The notes under the pieces: model-generated
The model's database searches: none
Told to the model about the DNA's origin: nothing
What the model saw: only the letters and a program-made list of their open reading frames with translations
Position numbers and translations under genes: made by a program
Shown here: positions 32,437-40,532 of the stretch, one piece after another
Numbering within the stretch: position 1 is the stretch's first letter
Layout: each line of letters begins with the position of its first letter
Assembly: GCA_964633845.1 (NCBI GenBank)
Contig: CAZWLA010000004.1
Coordinates: 1 to 61,445, forward strand
DNA from: JADHTT01 sp964633845
Lineage (GTDB): Bacteria > Campylobacterota > Campylobacteria > Campylobacterales > Arcobacteraceae
DNA length: 61,445 nt
Reading direction: 5' to 3'

Positions 32437-33687
32437 ATGGCTTTAGTAAATGAATCACTTTTTAGTGCTGAAGGTCTTAATAAAAGACTAAATGGTACTG
32501 GATTTATAAAAACAATGATGACAGAATATTGGATTCCAAAAGATATTAACTTCTTATGGGCTCTAGGTGTTGTACTTGCTGTAACTTTTAAAATATTAGT
32601 TATCTCAGGTATTTTTTTAATGATGTATTACAAACCAGATACTGCTTTAGCATTTGATAGTGTAAACTATACAATTATGCAAGAGGTTGCATATGGTTGG
32701 TTATTTAGACATATGCATGGTGTTGCAGCATCTGTTGTATTCTTAATTATATATATTCATATGTTTACAGGTATCTATTACGGATCTTACAAAAAAGGTA
32801 GAGAGATGATTTGGATCTCTGGTATGTTATTATTTGTAACATTCTCTGCTGGTGGATTCTCTGGATATATGCTTCCATGGGGACAAATGTCTTACTGGGC
32901 TGCTGCTGTTATTACAAACCTTTTTGCTGGTGGATCACTAGAAGCTTGGGGACTTGTTGAATGGATTAGAGGTGGATTCGCAGTTAATGATTCTACTCTT
33001 ACTAGATTCTTCATGTTACATGTATTCTTATTACCATTAGTAATTATTGGTGTAATTGTATTCCACTTCTATACACTAAGAATTCCACATGTTAATAATC
33101 AAGATGCTGATGATATTGATTATGATGCAGAAGCTGAAAAATATTTAGCTGGAAACAAAGCTGAGAGTAAAGTAATTCCTTTCTGGCCTGTATTCTTATC
33201 TAAAGATTTTGCTGTATTAAGTGTATTCTTAATATTCTACTTCTTCTTAGTATTTAATAATTATAACTTTGCAATGGATCCAGTTAACTTTGACCCTGCA
33301 AATGATATGAAAACACCTGCACATATTTATCCTGAGTGGTATTTCCTATGGTCTTATGAGACTTTAAGAGGACCTTTCTTTGATATGTTTGGAATGAAAG
33401 CTGGAGATATTGGTTTAATTATCTTTGGATTAGCACAAGTTATTTTCCTTGTATTCCCATTCTTAGATAAAGATCCAGATGTATTACCAGCACATAAAAG
33501 ACCTATGTTCTTTATTTGGTTCTGGATTATGATTGTAGATCTACTTGTACTTTCTGTATATGGTAAGTTACCTCCAACTGGTGCAAATGCATGGGTAGGA
33601 TTCTATGCTACTGCTGTATTCTTATTGCTATGGGCTTCATTACCAATAGTAACTAAGATGGATGCTAAGAAAAGAGGAGCTTTATAA
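32437..33687 (+). CDS. petB: Cytochrome b subunit of the bc1 complex
   Basis: Cytochrome b holds both b-type hemes and the quinol oxidation and reduction sites in the inner membrane. The heme-binding histidines lie in the second helix (FRHMHGVAASVVFLIIYIH, ~residues 89-107) and the fourth helix (MLHVFLLPLVIIGVIVFHFY). The quinol-site motif PEWY is in HIYPEWYFLWSYE near residue 290. The 416 residues cover the full-length type. Its last base overlaps the petC start (TAATG). Confidence 0.95.
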   Translation: MALVNESLFSAEGLNKRLNGTGFIKTMMTEYWIPKDINFLWALGVVLAVTFKILVISGIFLMMYYKPDTALAFDSVNYTIMQEVAYGWLFRHMHGVAASVVFLIIYIHMFTGIYYGSYKKGREMIWISGMLLFVTFSAGGFSGYMLPWGQMSYWAAAVITNLFAGGSLEAWGLVEWIRGGFAVNDSTLTRFFMLHVFLLPLVIIGVIVFHFYTLRIPHVNNQDADDIDYDAEAEKYLAGNKAESKVIPFWPVFLSKDFAVLSVFLIFYFFLVFNNYNFAMDPVNFDPANDMKTPAHIYPEWYFLWSYETLRGPFFDMFGMKAGDIGLIIFGLAQVIFLVFPFLDKDPDVLPAHKRPMFFIWFWIMIVDLLVLSVYGKLPPTGANAWVGFYATAVFLLLWASLPIVTKMDAKKRGAL

Positions 33688-34556
33688 TGAGAGAACTTAA
33701 AATATTTGCTGTAGTTGCATTCTTTACAGGTGTATTATATTGGGGAGTTGAACCATTTGCTCACTCTGCTTTACATCCACATGTAGATGCTCCAGACTAT
33801 ACATTTTCAGATACTGAAGATGTAAGAGCTGGTAAAACTGGTGATGTTGCTGCTGGTAAAAGTCTAATTGTTGATCAATTCCAATGTCAATCATGTCACT
33901 CTATGACTGTTGATGGTGTACAAATTGGTGCATCAATGGATATGGGTGTTGTAACTCCTGATTTAACAACTGCTGGATTAATTTATGATGAAAGATATTT
34001 AGCTGCATTTATTGCAAATCCAGCTAAAGCTGCTCAAGTTGAACATAAGTTTGTTGATGGTGCAATGCACCCAATGACTCCATATATGTCTATGAGTGGT
34101 GGTGATACTGCACAAGAGATTGCTGATATTGTTGCATTCTTAAAATCTATTGCACCATCTAGCATTACAAATAAAGAAGCATTTATTGATGCTTGTCAGA
34201 GATGTCACTCTATTAAGTATGGTGATTTCTATGGTGGATCAATGGCTGCTCAAGGTGATGTAAGTACTTATATGGGGACTACGCCTCCAGATCTATCTCA
34301 ACATATTAGAAGTAGATCAAAAGGTTTCTTACATGAGTTTATCAATGAACCAGGTAAACATCTTCATGGTACTGCTATGCCTAGAGTTGGTTTAACTTTA
34401 GCTGCAGAAAACCAAGTAGTTGCTTATATGGAAGAAGTTGGTGATAGTAAAAAGCCAGAAAGAGATGCTTTATGGCCTAAGTTCTTTGCTTACTTAGTAA
34501 TCTTTGCAGTATTTGCTTGGTTATGGAAATCAAAAATTTGGAGAGAAGTTCACTAA
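33687..34556 (+). CDS. petC: Cytochrome c1 subunit, di-heme type
   Basis: This membrane-anchored cytochrome accepts electrons from the Rieske protein. Two heme-binding motifs are visible, CQSCH (~residue 68) and CQRCH (~169), each followed by its own class I cytochrome c fold with distal methionines. This di-heme form replaces the single-heme c1 in Campylobacterota. Membrane segments lie at the N-terminus (~6-22) and C-terminus (AYLVIFAVFAWLW). It is 289 residues long. A strong terminator follows. Confidence 0.92.
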   Translation: MRELKIFAVVAFFTGVLYWGVEPFAHSALHPHVDAPDYTFSDTEDVRAGKTGDVAAGKSLIVDQFQCQSCHSMTVDGVQIGASMDMGVVTPDLTTAGLIYDERYLAAFIANPAKAAQVEHKFVDGAMHPMTPYMSMSGGDTAQEIADIVAFLKSIAPSSITNKEAFIDACQRCHSIKYGDFYGGSMAAQGDVSTYMGTTPPDLSQHIRSRSKGFLHEFINEPGKHLHGTAMPRVGLTLAAENQVVAYMEEVGDSKKPERDALWPKFFAYLVIFAVFAWLWKSKIWREVH

Positions 34557-34573
34557 GAACTTTTCTTCATAAA

Positions 34574-34604
34574 AAAAGGGTAGGCTCTTTGCCTACCCTT
34601 TTTT
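34574..34604. terminator. Bidirectional terminator after petC
   Basis: AAAAGGGTAGGC (34574-34585) and GCCTACCCTTTT (34591-34602) form a perfect 12-bp stem with loop TCTTT. It is preceded by an A-run and followed by a T-run, so it can stop transcription of petABC on the plus strand and of rsmE on the minus strand. Confidence 0.9.
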
Positions 34605-34623
34605 ATTGTATAAATTAAATTAT

Positions 34624-35295
34624 TTATACTAGTATTTTTGCTGCAATTGCAATAGCTGCAGTTTCACTTCTTAAAATTATATTTGAATTGATACCTACAA
34701 TTTTCTTATCATCAAGACTTTTAATTTCAGTTTTAGAAAAACCACCTTCACAACCAAGTATAATGGTTTTTATATTGTTTTTTACATTGTCTATATGATT
34801 AGAAGAGAAGTTAAACATATATGAATCAGGATATGTTTCTATAAACTCTTTGATACTAGCACATTGATCAAGAGTTATGATATTACTTCGTCCAGATTGT
34901 TGTGAAGAATTAATAAGAAGTTTTTGAAGTTTTTCTTTATTTAGTTTATATTTATATTGAGAGTACTCACAATAAATAAATGTTATTTTTGATATACCAA
35001 GTTCATTAAGGCTTGCTATTTGTTTTTCAATGCTTTTTGGATCTATTACACACCATCCAATATGAAGATCTTTATTTGCTTTAATAATCTTTTCTTGAAA
35101 ATCAACTAACGACAATGTTGTATCTCTTTTTCCTATAGAATCAATTTGATATCTATAAATATTATTATCTTTTAAGTTTCTAAAAAAAATATCTTTTTGC
35201 TTGTCATGTCTTCTTACTTTGAAAAGATACTTATGCAGTTCCCCATCAATTTTTAGAGACTGATCTCCACTATTTATATGATAAGTAAATTGCAT
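34624..35295 (-). CDS. rsmE: 16S rRNA (uracil(1498)-N3)-methyltransferase
   Basis: RsmE methylates U1498 of 16S rRNA. It has a PUA-like N-terminal domain (KYLFKVRRHDKQKDI, ~residues 28-42) and a SPOUT trefoil-knot domain with SQQSGRS near residue 130, ILGCEGGFSKTEIKSL near ~180 and the terminal SETAAIAIAA. The 223 residues are slightly short, as usual in this phylum. It is cotranscribed with the upstream membrane protein gene, 12 nt away. Confidence 0.88.
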   Translation of the reverse strand: MQFTYHINSGDQSLKIDGELHKYLFKVRRHDKQKDIFFRNLKDNNIYRYQIDSIGKRDTTLSLVDFQEKIIKANKDLHIGWCVIDPKSIEKQIASLNELGISKITFIYCEYSQYKYKLNKEKLQKLLINSSQQSGRSNIITLDQCASIKEFIETYPDSYMFNFSSNHIDNVKNNIKTIILGCEGGFSKTEIKSLDDKKIVGINSNIILRSETAAIAIAAKILV

Positions 35296-35307
35296 AACTA
35301 GTTATGG

Positions 35308-35712
35308 TTAGAATAATTTAGCTATTACAAATGTTAGCATTAATGCAGCTAATTGCATTAGTGCAATTTTTTTAGCAAATGATCTGAAATCTTTTTGTAA
35401 ATCATAATCTAGAGTTTTTATAATTCTCATTTTTTTATATCTTTTTATCTCACTAACCATAATAAATATTGTTGTTGCAATCATTAAAATTACAGTAATA
35501 CTAAGATCATGAGTAAATGCAGATACAATAATACCTGTATAGGCTGCCGCTGCATTTATAGAATGAAATAAAGGTGTCATAATCTTATATCCAGCTGCAA
35601 GACGGAAAAAATCTTCTTGAGTAAATAGTCTATATAAGTTTAAAGTAATAATAGCAATAAGTGCCATAATTATAAAAATATGAGTTTGTATAGATAGATC
35701 CATAACTTCCAT
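35308..35712 (-). CDS. Membrane protein, function unknown
   Basis: A 134-residue protein with about four membrane segments (~8-27, 48-64, 69-88 and 113-132) and a basic loop, EIKRYKKMRIIKTLDYD, between the third and fourth. The start may be the ATG at 35712 (with GGAA about 6 nt upstream) or an in-frame ATG at 35703 (preceded by GGAAG). I do not recognise a characterised family. It is divergent from moeA and upstream of rsmE. Confidence 0.65.
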   Translation of the reverse strand: MEVMDLSIQTHIFIIMALIAIITLNLYRLFTQEDFFRLAAGYKIMTPLFHSINAAAAYTGIIVSAFTHDLSITVILMIATTIFIMVSEIKRYKKMRIIKTLDYDLQKDFRSFAKKIALMQLAALMLTFVIAKLF

Positions 35713-35783
35713 TTAGTTTCCTAGTAGTTAATTTACGGTATTATATCTAAAATAACTAAAAGTGATTATATTAAAGGACTGAT

Positions 35784-37007
35784 ATGGCAGTAGAACCTCT
35801 AAAAGCATTAGAACTAATTATAGAGCATACAAAAGAGATAGCAGTAGAGACTATAAAAATTGAAGATGCTAGTGGACGAATATCTGCAAAAGATGTAGAA
35901 GCAAAATTACCGCTTCCACGATTTAATAATTCAGCTATGGATGGTTATGCAATTAACTTTGAAGATAGAGGCCAAGTTGTAAATGTAATTGGTAAAACTT
36001 TTGCTGGTGATGTATCAGAGTATGATTTAGACTCTTTAGCATCAGTTAAAGTTATGACTGGTGCACCAATCCCATCAAATACTAGTGCCGTAGTACCGCA
36101 AGAGTGTATAAAAGTTATTGATAAAGATACAATACAGATTCCTGAAGATATAAAAGAATTTCAAAATATGAGATATGTTGGTGAGGATATAGATGTTGGT
36201 GAAAATATTATTAGAAAACATCAGGAGTTGCACTTTGGTGTTGTATCATTATTAGCAAGTCAAGGTATCACTGATATAGAAGTATATAAAAAACCTAGAA
36301 TTGCAATTTTTGCAAGTGGTGAGGAGATTAGACCTCATACAGAACCTATACAAGCACACCAGATATATAATTCTAATTCACCATCTTTAATAGCAAGATG
36401 TAAAGAGTTAGGGTGTGAAGTTCAATTTATGGGGAGTGCAAAAGATACTGTTGAATCTTTAGTGGATCATATTCAAAGATCTTTAGAATTTGATTTAATT
36501 GTAACATCTGGTGGTGTTAGTGTAGGTGATAAAGACTTCACAAAAGAAGCATTTGATCATTTTGAATTTGAAAAAATATTTGATGGAATTATTGTAAAAC
36601 CAGGTAAGCCAACAGTATTTGGTAAGATTAATAATACAATGGTTTTAAATCTACCTGGTAATCCATTTGCCTCTCAAATAATTTTTGAGATATTTGGAAC
36701 ACCATTAGTTCAAAGGCTTAAAGGCTCTCACTGTGCTAATCATAAAATATTACATGCAAAACTAAAAACAAAAATTAATAATAAAAAAGGTCGAATGACA
36801 CTAGTGCCTGGAAATTTTGATGGTGAATATTTTGATACAACTTTAAAGAAAAAACCAGGAATGGTAAGTGTCTTAGCACATGCGAATGCTCTTTTAGCTT
36901 TAGGTAGTGATGTAGAAACATTAGATGGGGAATCTATGGTAAATGTGATTAAGATTTCACATAAAGGATTTACGAGTAATAAAAAGGATTTTATCACATA
37001 TGGATAA
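35784..37007 (+). CDS. moeA: Molybdopterin molybdenumtransferase
   Basis: MoeA inserts molybdate into adenylylated molybdopterin, giving molybdenum cofactor. Typical blocks are PLPRFNNSAMDGYAI (~residues 43-57), VMTGAPIPSNTSAVVPQE (~91-108), the MoCF-domain TSGGVSVGDKDF (~238-249) and NLPGNPFAS. The 407 residues are standard. It overlaps queC by 8 nt. The start is ATG with AAAGGA about 7 nt upstream. moaD and moaE at 7726-8406 act earlier in the same pathway. Confidence 0.95.
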   Translation: MAVEPLKALELIIEHTKEIAVETIKIEDASGRISAKDVEAKLPLPRFNNSAMDGYAINFEDRGQVVNVIGKTFAGDVSEYDLDSLASVKVMTGAPIPSNTSAVVPQECIKVIDKDTIQIPEDIKEFQNMRYVGEDIDVGENIIRKHQELHFGVVSLLASQGITDIEVYKKPRIAIFASGEEIRPHTEPIQAHQIYNSNSPSLIARCKELGCEVQFMGSAKDTVESLVDHIQRSLEFDLIVTSGGVSVGDKDFTKEAFDHFEFEKIFDGIIVKPGKPTVFGKINNTMVLNLPGNPFASQIIFEIFGTPLVQRLKGSHCANHKILHAKLKTKINNKKGRMTLVPGNFDGEYFDTTLKKKPGMVSVLAHANALLALGSDVETLDGESMVNVIKISHKGFTSNKKDFITYG

Positions 37008-37674
37008 AATATCTAAAAAAGCAGTATGTATATTAAGTGGTGGTATGGATTCCACATTAGCTACATATCTAGCTCAAAATAGTGGATATGATATTATTGC
37101 TGTACATTTTAACTATGGGCAAAGAACAGAACATAAAGAACTTGAAGCATTTAGAAATATATGTATAGAACTAAATATAAAAGATAAATATGAGATAAAT
37201 ATACCATTTTTTACACAAATAGGAGCAAGTGCTTTAACTGATTTATCTATTGATATCCCAACAGGTGGTCTTGAAGATGGTGTACCAGTAACTTATGTAC
37301 CATTTAGAAATGGTATATTTTTATCAATTGCAACTGCTATTGCTGAAAAGCATGATGCTCAAGCATTATTTATAGGGGTTGTTCAAGAAGATAGTAGTGG
37401 ATATCCAGACTGTACAGATAGCTTTATTAATAAAATGCAAAGTGCTATGAATCAAGGTACTAAAGATGAGACTAAACTAGAGATTATTACTCCACTTGTA
37501 CATATGAGTAAAGAACAAATTGTTAAAAAATCATTAGAATTAAATGTAGCACTTAAATACACTTGGAGTTGTTATAAAAATGAGAAACAAGCTTGTGGTG
37601 TATGTGATAGCTGTAGATTAAGATTAAATGGCTTTAAACTTGCAAATACCAAAGATCCTATAGAATATATTTAA
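37000..37674 (+). CDS. queC: 7-cyano-7-deazaguanine (preQ0) synthase
   Basis: QueC converts 7-carboxy-7-deazaguanine to preQ0 with ATP and ammonia in the queuosine tRNA-modification pathway. The PP-loop LSGGMDSTLATYLA is at ~residues 13-26 and the zinc-binding cysteines are in CYKNEKQACGVCDSC (~191-205). It is 224 residues long and overlaps the end of moeA by 8 nt. queD and queE follow, so all three steps from GTP-derived carboxy-tetrahydropterin to preQ0 are clustered here. Confidence 0.94.
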   Translation: MDKISKKAVCILSGGMDSTLATYLAQNSGYDIIAVHFNYGQRTEHKELEAFRNICIELNIKDKYEINIPFFTQIGASALTDLSIDIPTGGLEDGVPVTYVPFRNGIFLSIATAIAEKHDAQALFIGVVQEDSSGYPDCTDSFINKMQSAMNQGTKDETKLEIITPLVHMSKEQIVKKSLELNVALKYTWSCYKNEKQACGVCDSCRLRLNGFKLANTKDPIEYI

Positions 37675-37767
37675 TCTCTTAATTTATACTACTACTTTAT
37701 ATCTTTTATACTATTTAATATAAAATTTACTTATAATTTAATATGTGAATTATTAAGGGGGCAGATT

Positions 37768-37932
37768 ATGACTACTAAAATTATAGCTTCGATTATAATT
37801 GTGTTAGTATTTTATACTTTATATAAAGTTGGGACAGGTCTTTTAGAAAAAGATAATCTCCTTTCTCGTATATTTTCTATTGGCTCTATAGCATTAGCTA
37901 TATTTTTAATTTCATTAATGTTTTTATCATAG
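37768..37932 (+). CDS. 54-residue two-helix membrane protein, unknown
   Basis: ATG at 37768 with a strong ribosome binding site (AAGGGGGC, 5-8 nt upstream) opens 54 codons: MTTKIIASIIIVLVFYTLYK, a short polar link (GLLEKDNLLSR) and a second helix SIGSIALAIFLISLMFLS. The hydrophobic-polar-hydrophobic pattern suggests a hairpin membrane protein. It lies between queC and queD, with a 93-nt AT-rich gap upstream that could hold its own promoter. No family is recognised. Confidence 0.55.
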   Translation: MTTKIIASIIIVLVFYTLYKVGTGLLEKDNLLSRIFSIGSIALAIFLISLMFLS

Positions 37933-37963
37933 AGTTTTATTAACACTATGATAAACTTCGCAT

Positions 37964-38500
37964 ATGAAATGGAATATATCTAAACAGTTTGACCTTTGCT
38001 ATGGACATAGGGTTTGGTCACAAGAATTAAATAAAGAATATGCTCTAGATGATTGCCTAATGTGTAGACATCTTCACGGTCATCAAGCTAAAATAATTGT
38101 ACATTTAGAAAGTGATAAGTTAGTCAATGGAATGGTTACAGACTTTAAGCATCTAAATTGGTTTAAAAAATTTTTAGATGATGTAGTTGATCATAAATTT
38201 ATTGTTGATATTAATGATCCTTTGTATCCAACATTATTGCCATTATATACTGACATAAATAGCTTACATAAAATGCCACAAAATTATATGATCCCTGACT
38301 TAACATATATTAAAGATCAGGAGCTTTGTGTAAAGGAGATGTATGAAGGTTTTATTATTGTAGATTTTGTACCTACTAGTGAAAACCTTTCCGCTTGGCT
38401 ACTTAAAATAGTTCAAGAAAAAATGGATAAAATAAATATTAAAGTATCACATTTAGAATATTATGAAACACCAAAAAGTAGAAGTGTGGTTTACGCTTGA
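37964..38500 (+). CDS. queD: 6-carboxy-5,6,7,8-tetrahydropterin synthase
   Basis: QueD converts dihydroneopterin triphosphate to 6-carboxytetrahydropterin, the first committed step to queuosine. Zinc-binding histidines are in CYGHRVW (H15) and HLHGHQ (~36-41), and the catalytic cysteine region is DDCLMC just before. VTDFKHLNWFKKFLDDVVDH is the family's central block. At 178 residues it is longer than the ~120 of E. coli, with an insert near residues 85-115. It overlaps queE by 4 nt. Confidence 0.88.
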   Translation: MKWNISKQFDLCYGHRVWSQELNKEYALDDCLMCRHLHGHQAKIIVHLESDKLVNGMVTDFKHLNWFKKFLDDVVDHKFIVDINDPLYPTLLPLYTDINSLHKMPQNYMIPDLTYIKDQELCVKEMYEGFIIVDFVPTSENLSAWLLKIVQEKMDKINIKVSHLEYYETPKSRSVVYA

Positions 38501-39249
38501 TAGAGGTCAATGAAGTTTTTGGTCCAACAATCCAAGGGGAAGGGAAAAGAGTAGGAAATCCTTCTGTATTTGTACGCTTTGGAAGATGTAATATGTCATG
38601 TCCTGGCTTTGAAGTACAGTATGAGACTCCAAGTGGAATAAAGAAGTTCTCATGTGATAGTTATCATGCTTCTGATAGTGCTTTTTCAGTAGATTGGGAT
38701 AGATATGAATCCTCAAAACCATTAATAGAACGAGTAAATAAAATATTACCAAGCTATAAAGTTGATATTGTACTTACAGGTGGTGAGCCACTTTTATATT
38801 GGAAAAATATAGAGTTTCAAAAATTCATGAAATACTATATTGATCTTGGTTACCATATTACAATTGAAACAAATGGATCAATTAATATAGAATTTAATCA
38901 ATCGTGGCAAAAGCAAATACTTTTTTCTATAAGTGTTAAGCTTAGTAATAGTGGTGAGTCTTTTAATAAAAGGATAAATAAGCAAAGCTTGTTAAATATA
39001 ATTAATAATGCAGAGCAAGCATATTTGAAATTTGTAATAGATAATCAATCTTTATGTAAAGCACAAGAAGAAATTGATAGTATATTAAAATATATTCCAA
39101 ATGTAGAGGTTTATTTAATGCCTATGGGTGACACCTCTGATGCAATTGATCGCAATAGTCTTGCTGTGATAGAGATGGCTATTAAAAATGGATTTAAATA
39201 TTCAGATAGATTACATATACGAGTTTGGAATAATAAAAGAGGTGTATAA
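38497..39249 (+). CDS. queE: 7-carboxy-7-deazaguanine synthase (radical SAM)
   Basis: QueE rearranges 6-carboxytetrahydropterin to 7-carboxy-7-deazaguanine with a 4Fe-4S cluster and SAM. The start is a TTG overlapping the queD stop, and the N-terminal EVFGPTIQGEG is diagnostic. The cluster cysteines are unusual. C31 and C35 lie in CNMSCPGF, but the third expected position (38) is Phe. The next cysteine is C53, after an insert. Some QueE enzymes are known to depart from CX3CX2C. LTGGEPLLYW and TIETNGS follow. It is 250 residues long. Confidence 0.88.
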   Translation: MIEVNEVFGPTIQGEGKRVGNPSVFVRFGRCNMSCPGFEVQYETPSGIKKFSCDSYHASDSAFSVDWDRYESSKPLIERVNKILPSYKVDIVLTGGEPLLYWKNIEFQKFMKYYIDLGYHITIETNGSINIEFNQSWQKQILFSISVKLSNSGESFNKRINKQSLLNIINNAEQAYLKFVIDNQSLCKAQEEIDSILKYIPNVEVYLMPMGDTSDAIDRNSLAVIEMAIKNGFKYSDRLHIRVWNNKRGV

Positions 39250-39354
39250 ACCATAAGTATTATATATTCAAACGGCTTCACTTTGGGTCCCAAAAATTAA
39301 AATTTTTACCCTAAAGTTGCAGAGGTTGTTCATATACAATACTTATGGTTTATA
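39245..39354. repeat. ~110-nt hairpin element with 17-bp terminal arms
   Basis: TATAAACCATAAGTATT (39245-39261) and its exact reverse complement (39338-39354) bracket a 76-nt core. The core has further complementarity (ATATAT next to the arms; GGGT...AAAAATT with AATTTTT...ACCC near the centre). The left arm includes the queE stop codon, and the right arm ends 22 nt before fabG. It could be a structured RNA or a small MITE-like insertion. There is no clear U-run for termination. Confidence 0.55.
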
Positions 39355-39376
39355 GCTATAATAAGAAAGGATATGT

Positions 39377-40120
39377 ATGAAATTTACAGGAAAAAATGTA
39401 TTAATTACAGGTGCTAGCAAGGGTATAGGTGCAGATATTGCAAAAGTATTGGCTGGATATGGTTTAAAAGTATGGATCAACTATAGAAGTAAGCCAGAGC
39501 TTGCAGATGCAGTTAAAGAAGAGATTGAAGCTGCTGGTGGAACAGCTGCTGTAATTAAAGGTGATGTATCAGTAGAGGCTGATTGGAAAGATATGATTAA
39601 GACAATTGTAGATTCAGATGGTGCTATATCATACCTTGTAAATAATGCGGGTATCACTAAAGATAAATTAGCAATTAGAATGTCTGTTGATGATTTTGAT
39701 GATGTTATTAATGCAAACCTTAAATCAGCATTTATTGGATGTAGAGATGCACTAAAAGCAATGAGTAAAAAGAAATTTGGTGCAGTTGTAAATATATCTT
39801 CAATAGTAGGTGAAATGGGAAATCCAGGACAAACTAACTATAGTGCATCAAAAGGTGGAGTTAATACTATGACAAAAGCTTTTGCTAAAGAAGCAGCTCC
39901 TCGAGCAATTAGATTTAACGCTATTACGCCTGGGTTTATTAGAACTGATATGACAGATGAACTTAAGCAAGAAGTAAAAGATGAATACACAAGAAATATT
40001 CCACTTGGAAGATTTGGTGAAGCTAATGAAGTTGCTGATGCCGTAGCATTTCTTTTGAGTGATGGTGCAACATATATTACAGGAGAAGTACTAAAGGTAA
40101 ATGGTGGACTTTATACATAG
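39377..40120 (+). CDS. fabG: 3-oxoacyl-[acyl-carrier-protein] reductase
   Basis: FabG reduces beta-ketoacyl-ACP with NADPH in fatty acid elongation. This short-chain dehydrogenase shows the cofactor motif TGASKGIG (~residues 11-18), NNAG (~90), the catalytic Ser in NISSIVGEMGN (~137-147) and the YxxxK pair in YSASKGG (Y156, K160). The 247 residues are typical. It is the first of four fatty-acid genes (fabG-acpP-fabF-accA). Confidence 0.94.
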   Translation: MKFTGKNVLITGASKGIGADIAKVLAGYGLKVWINYRSKPELADAVKEEIEAAGGTAAVIKGDVSVEADWKDMIKTIVDSDGAISYLVNNAGITKDKLAIRMSVDDFDDVINANLKSAFIGCRDALKAMSKKKFGAVVNISSIVGEMGNPGQTNYSASKGGVNTMTKAFAKEAAPRAIRFNAITPGFIRTDMTDELKQEVKDEYTRNIPLGRFGEANEVADAVAFLLSDGATYITGEVLKVNGGLYT

Positions 40121-40173
40121 TTTTAAAAATTATGTGCTATAATGGCAATACAATAACAAAAAAAGGAAATAAA

Positions 40174-40398
40174 ATGTTAGAAAAAGTAAAAGAAGTTGTA
40201 GTTGAACAATTAGATTGTGATGCAGCAGAAGTTAAAGAAGATTCAAAGTTTATTGAAGATTTAGGTGCAGATTCACTAGATGTAGTTGAACTAGTAATGG
40301 CTTTAGAAGAAGAGTTTGATATTGAAATTCCTGATGAGGATGCTGAAGGTATTTTAACAGTAGCTGATGCTCTTAAATATATCGAAGACAACAAGTAG
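40174..40398 (+). CDS. acpP: Acyl carrier protein
   Basis: AcpP carries growing acyl chains on a 4'-phosphopantetheine arm. The attachment serine is in LGADSLDVVEL (~residues 31-41). The ATG at 40174 is chosen because AAAAGGAAAT precedes it and MLEKVKEVVVEQL is the family start. An in-frame ATG at 40132 would add 14 non-conserved residues. The protein is 74 residues and very acidic. Confidence 0.95.
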   Translation: MLEKVKEVVVEQLDCDAAEVKEDSKFIEDLGADSLDVVELVMALEEEFDIEIPDEDAEGILTVADALKYIEDNK

Positions 40399-40414
40399 TC
40401 TACATTTAATTAAT

Positions 40415-40486
40415 CAAGCTATATAACTATATAGCTTGATTGCCTTAACTTTTAAGTTAAGCAAATGTCAAATACTGTGATATTTG
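40415..40486 (+). other. Three tandem hairpins between acpP and fabF
   Basis: CAAGCTATATA/TATATAGCTTG (40415-40438), CTTAACTT/AAGTTAAG (40444-40461) and CAAATA/TATTTG (40469-40486) follow one another. None has a strong U-run. They may stabilise the acpP mRNA 3' end (acyl carrier protein is needed in excess over FabF) or weaken read-through. Confidence 0.5.
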
Positions 40487-40532
40487 TTTAGTTTAATATA
40501 AATAATCTATTAATATTTTTAGGAGAAGTACT

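Noticed and set aside
37675..37767. preQ1 riboswitch near the queuosine genes
   Set aside because: The gap is almost pure A/T and lacks the short GC stem and C-rich loop of preQ1 aptamers.
40132..40173. Upstream start for acpP
   Set aside because: The 14 extra residues are not part of the acyl carrier protein family, and the ribosome binding site stands before 40174.
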